Source: Sphingomonas lutea (GTDB lineage Bacteria; Pseudomonadota; Alphaproteobacteria; Sphingomonadales; Sphingomonadaceae). Taken from it: DNA of 64,000 nucleotides. Of this stretch, positions 55,430 through 64,000 are shown in pieces. The stretch lies in the NCBI RefSeq assembly GCF_014396785.1, contig NZ_CP060718.1, positions 640,501 through 704,500 on the forward strand, in the 5' to 3' direction. Under the pieces are notes generated by a model. The model saw only the letters and a list, made by a program, of their open reading frames with translations. It was not told where the DNA came from and searched no databases. Every line of letters starts with the position of its first letter. Within the stretch, counting starts at the first letter, position 1. The translations under genes were made by a program, and so were the position numbers.

Positions 55430-57489
55430 TCAGCGAGATTCAACGGCCCCTTGCACCGCTCTAGAAAGGTCGTGCACCGTGAAGGGCTTCAACAGGAGAC
55501 CGACATCGGAGGGGCGTTCGCTGACCTCATCCATGTCCGCATAACCGGTGACGATGAGTGCCGGCAGGTCGGTGACATGTTGCCGCGCCAGCTTGATCAC
55601 CTCAGTGCCGCTAAGCCGCGGCATCGCATAGTCCGTCACCAGAAGGTCGAACTTGCGTTCATCCGCACTCAGGATTTCCACGCCTTCAGCGCCGGTTCCA
55701 ACATCCACCGTCGAATGACCGAGGTCGCGGAGCATTGCCGCCGTCGTTCCGCGAACTTCGGCATGATCGTCGATCAGCAAGATGCGCAAGGAGCGTTGCG
55801 CGACAGGATCCTGGGAAACATTGCTCCGAGGCCCCTTACGAGCCGCATTGCCTGTCGCTCGGGGTAGCCAAAGCTCGGTGCAGGTTCCGACGCCGACCTT
55901 GCTTTCGATGTTGAGGGTCCCGCCGGTTTGCTTGGCGAAGCCATAGACCATGCTGAGCCCAAGGCCCGTGCCCTTGCCGACCTCCTTCGTCGTGAAAAAG
56001 GGCTCAAGGACTTTGTCGAGGAGTTCGGGTGAGATTCCGCAACCCCGGTCGATGACCGAGATCACCACATAATCGCCTTCGTGCAGCGGCAGAGGGTCGT
56101 CGTCGCTCGCGGTTCGATTTTCTGCGCTGACGACGATTGTGCCGCCCTCCGGCATAGCGTCCCGGGCGTTGATGATGAGGTTCATCAGCGCGAGTTCCAG
56201 CTGCGGCCGATCGGCAAAGGCGGCCCCGACATCGGGGGCAATCTTCCATTGAAGCTCCACCAAACCCCGAGGGTATGGCTGAGCAGGTCGTTCACGCCAT
56301 CGTGGAGGGCGGCAATGTCGATGGGAGCGGGCTCTAGCTGCTGGCGCCGCGCGAAGGCGAGCAGGCGGCGGACGAGCTCCGACCCCTGGTCGGCCGCGCG
56401 CTTGGTCATCGTCAGGATGCGCTGATCTTCCTCCGTCAGCTTGGCGCGGCGCTCGATCAGCCCGATCCCGCCGATGACGGCGGCAAGAAGGTTGTTGAAG
56501 TCGTGCGCAATCCCGCCGGTCAGCTTGCCGATCGCATCCATCTTCTGGGCCTGGACAAGCTGACTTTCCAGCAATCGCCGGTCAGTGACGTCGGTAAGCG
56601 TTCCGGCATATTCGATCGGATTGCCCTGCGGGTCTTTCAGCAGCACAGCCTGGTCGTGAAAATGGCGGTAGGTACCGTCGGCGCATTTCCAGCGATATTC
56701 GACCGACAGGCGCCCCGTTTGATCACGCTCATCGAGCGCCGCCAACACCCGTTTCTTCTCGTCGCGATGAAGTCGTTCGTGCCACAGTTCCGGCCGCTCG
56801 ACGACATCGCTGAAGTTGAACCCGGTCAAGGCGTGAAGATCGCCGCTGACGAAGCGCGGACAGCGCGGCTTGCAGCCCAGTGGCTCCAGATAGAGGATGA
56901 TCGGCAGCGACTGGATGATGACCGCCTGCCGCTGCTCGGCACGGCGCAAATCCTGTTCCGCCTTCAGCCTTTCGGCATTGGCCTTTAGGGCAACGTCGAG
57001 AAGCGCCTGTTCTTGGCTGGCCTTGCGCTCAATCTCCTTGGTCTTCGCGAACAGGTCGACGAACACCGCCACCTTGGAGCGGAGGATGATCGGATCGACC
57101 GGTTTGAAGACGTAGTCGACAGCGCCCATTTCGTAGCCGCGCATCAGATGTTCGGCTTCCTTGTTGACTGCCGACAGGAAGACGATCGGGATGCGCTTGC
57201 TCTGTTCGCGGCTGCGGATGATCTGCGCGGCCTCGTAACCGTCCATTCCCGGCATGTAGACGTCGAGCAGGATGACGGCGAATTCACCTTTGAGCAGATG
57301 GCGCAGCGCTTCGTCACCGGACCGTGCGGTCACCACTTCGCCCAAATCCTCAAGCACTGTCGCGACGGCCAGGAGGTTGCGGTCGTCGTCGTCGACCAGG
57401 AGCACGCGCGGACGCTCGACCTCCGCCGGGGCGGCGTGATCTCGTTCCGCGCGCAAGGCGACCGGGATTTCTGCCGTGGAGCGGGTCAT
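55430..57489 (-). CDS. hybrid histidine kinase (REC-PAS-HisKA-HATPase-REC), apparent -1 frameshift
   Basis: The first frame (from 57489) gives an N-terminal receiver (RVLLVDDDDRNLL; Asp76 in LLDVYMPGMDGYEA), a coiled coil, a PAS domain (YRWKCADGTYRHFHDQAVLL) and HisKA with the His in LTGGIAHDFNNLLAAVIGGI, up to LLSHTLG. At a four-G run (plus-strand C at 56265-56268) the frame breaks. The next frame continues LVELQWKIAPDVGAAFADRP, the ATPase domain ([29 protein letters not shown]) and a C-terminal receiver (LLVTDYAMPRLSG). Total length is one base short of a multiple of three. It has no membrane segment. It starts three bases after the stop of the poly-HAMP kinase gene. Confidence 0.85.
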
Positions 57490-57492
57490 GGA

Positions 57493-62877
<5,385 letters not shown>

Positions 62878-63104
62878 TCAACTCTCCGTTCGGCTCTCCC
62901 CCGCCCGGCACCTTGGACACCCCATAACGGGAAAAGTCCAATAGCCCCGTGATAATGGATGGAAACCGTTTCGGCTTCATAAAAATGCCGTTAGTGGGGC
63001 AAACAGCATCCCGCAGAGTCGCGACCTTCCGGCTGGTGGAAGCTAGGTTTGTTCTGGGAGCCTCAAAGTTGAGGCGCCTCCGAGTATGCGTGAGGAGGGA
63101 CGAT
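62878..63104. promoter_or_regulatory. divergent intergenic region between the poly-HAMP kinase and KaiC-like genes
   Basis: These 227 bases separate two divergent starts and should carry both promoters. I see a G-rich ribosome site (GAGGAGG) before the KaiC-like TTG but no convincing -35/-10 pair. Elements shared by both genes would suggest co-regulation. Confidence 0.45.
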
Positions 63105-64000
63105 TTGAGTAATCCGCAAGCCATGAAGCCGGCTGGCATCGCGACGGGGAGCGACGCGCTCGACCACATCCTTGCGGGCGGTTACGCCAAGGGTCGGGTG
63201 CATCTTCTCGAAGGGCGGCCTGGCTCTGGCAAGACTACCCTGGCCATGCAATTCCTCATGGCGGCCCGCGACCGCGGCGAGGGCGCGCTGTACGTCAGCC
63301 TCTCCGAGGGGCGTGACGAACTGCTCGATTCGGCTGCCACGCACGGCTGGTCGCTCGAAGGTATCGATATCTACGAACTGATTCCCCCGGAACTCAGCCT
63401 CGATCCCTCGCAGCAGCAGTCGATCATCTATTCGTCCGATCTTGAATTGGGCGAAACGGTGCAGTTGGTCATGGACCATGTCCAGCGCGGAAAGCCTTCC
63501 TGCGTGGTGTTCGACAGCCTGTCGGACATTCGCCTGCTGGCCGGGAATTCGCTTCGCTATCGGCGCCAGGTGCTGGCTCTGAAGCATTTTTTTTCAGGTC
63601 TGGGCTGCACGACGATCTTCGTCGATGACCTGACCGAAGAAATGGACGACGCCAACCTTCATAGCCTTGTCCATGGCGTCATCCGGCTTGAGACGACGCC
63701 TGTCGTTTACGGAAGCAACCGGCGGCGGCTCCAAGTCTTCAAGATGCGCGGCCGTCCGTTCCGTGACGGCAGCCACGACTATATCATCCGGACGGGCGGC
63801 GTTGAGGTTTTTCGTCGGCTGATCGCGAATGAACATGTCGAGGGATTCGTCGAACGGCCCCCTGCCGAGAGCGGCATTGAATCGCTTGATAGTCTGTTTG
63901 GCGGCGGCATCGATCGCGGGACGAGCACCCTCATCATGGGCCCCGCGGGCTCCGGCAAGTCTACCCTTGCCATGCAATATCTCATCAAGGCGCTGGAACG
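63105..64000 (+). CDS. KaiC-like RecA-fold ATPase, N-terminal part (cut by window end)
   Basis: 298 codons are visible from TTG at 63105 (GAGGAGG six bases upstream); an ATG at 63123 is an alternative. Two RecA-like domains are recognisable: Walker A GRPGSGKTT at residues 37-45, Walker B CVVFDSLSDIR, and a second Walker A GPAGSGKST near residue 280, just before the window ends. Each domain opens with the KaiC-type GSDALDHILAGGYAKGR or GIESLDSLFGGGIDRG. At the catalytic-Glu pair of domain one the sequence reads YVSLSEGRDE, so only one Glu is present. Related ATPases in proteobacteria are often linked to histidine kinases, not to a clock. Confidence 0.9.
   Translation, partial: MSNPQAMKPAGIATGSDALDHILAGGYAKGRVHLLEGRPGSGKTTLAMQFLMAARDRGEGALYVSLSEGRDELLDSAATHGWSLEGIDIYELIPPELSLDPSQQQSIIYSSDLELGETVQLVMDHVQRGKPSCVVFDSLSDIRLLAGNSLRYRRQVLALKHFFSGLGCTTIFVDDLTEEMDDANLHSLVHGVIRLETTPVVYGSNRRRLQVFKMRGRPFRDGSHDYIIRTGGVEVFRRLIANEHVEGFVERPPAESGIESLDSLFGGGIDRGTSTLIMGPAGSGKSTLAMQYLIKALE

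Overview
The window comes from a high-GC alphaproteobacterium, most likely a sphingomonad (Sphingomonadales). Supporting genes are a GapR-like DUF2312 protein, the ATP-synthase zeta inhibitor (DUF1476), an NDUFA12-type protein, a DUF2155 lipoprotein next to aat, a two-domain cold-shock protein, DUF5076 between scoA and scoB, and a proline-tract outer-membrane protein. I see no prophage, insertion sequence, CRISPR array or rRNA operon.

Layout. 0-4.1 kb: ruvB (partial), ruvA, ruvC, yebC and a gapR-like gene on the minus strand, interrupted by a plus-strand M19-type dipeptidase that has a relic of a second copy in front of it. 4.1-12.2 kb: the translation cluster tRNA-Trp, secE, nusG, rplK, rplA, rplJ, rplL on the minus strand, interrupted by a plus-strand cupin/AraC/S41-protease block and by an outer-membrane protein gene. 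12.2-21 kb: a CocE-type hydrolase, an SDR plus fatty-acyl-AMP ligase pair, recX, a double cold-shock protein, DUF192, NDUFA12 and DUF2155 genes, aat and an ArsC-like gene. 21-33.4 kb: glycine-zipper lipoprotein, L,D-transpeptidase, TonB, CorA, accBC, thiSG, pcm, a TPP enzyme with an aldehyde dehydrogenase, an SCP2 protein and a membrane LytTR regulator. 33.5-46.3 kb: scoA/scoB split by two genes, three tandem paralogous metallo-beta-lactamase-fold hydrolases, a quinone oxidoreductase, zeta inhibitor-BolA-monothiol glutaredoxin, a glycosyltransferase, another lactamase-fold enzyme, DUF4230 and nadA. 46.3-55.4 kb: a prolyl oligopeptidase gene with an internal amber codon, a CAP protein, a frameshifted PAP2-family gene, DUF4112, an orphan peptide-binding lipoprotein, a class A penicillin-binding protein, an orphan Flp pilin and a single-domain response regulator. 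55.4-64 kb: a signalling island of two hybrid histidine kinases, one a 1794-residue Nik1-like protein with a 276-bp-period HAMP array, facing a divergent KaiC-like ATPase cut by the window end.

Two themes run through the window. First, extragenic inverted-repeat families recur and sit against or inside gene ends: they supply the ruvC Shine-Dalgarno and its last codons, the scoB stop and the start of the next lipoprotein gene. Second, three otherwise well-conserved genes (secE, the PAP2 gene and a hybrid kinase) each lack exactly one base in or beside a short G/C run. This looks more like consensus error in the assembly than three real pseudogenes, although the amber stop in the prolyl oligopeptidase is a different kind of lesion.

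All assignments come from reading the sequence and recalling families; no database search was run.
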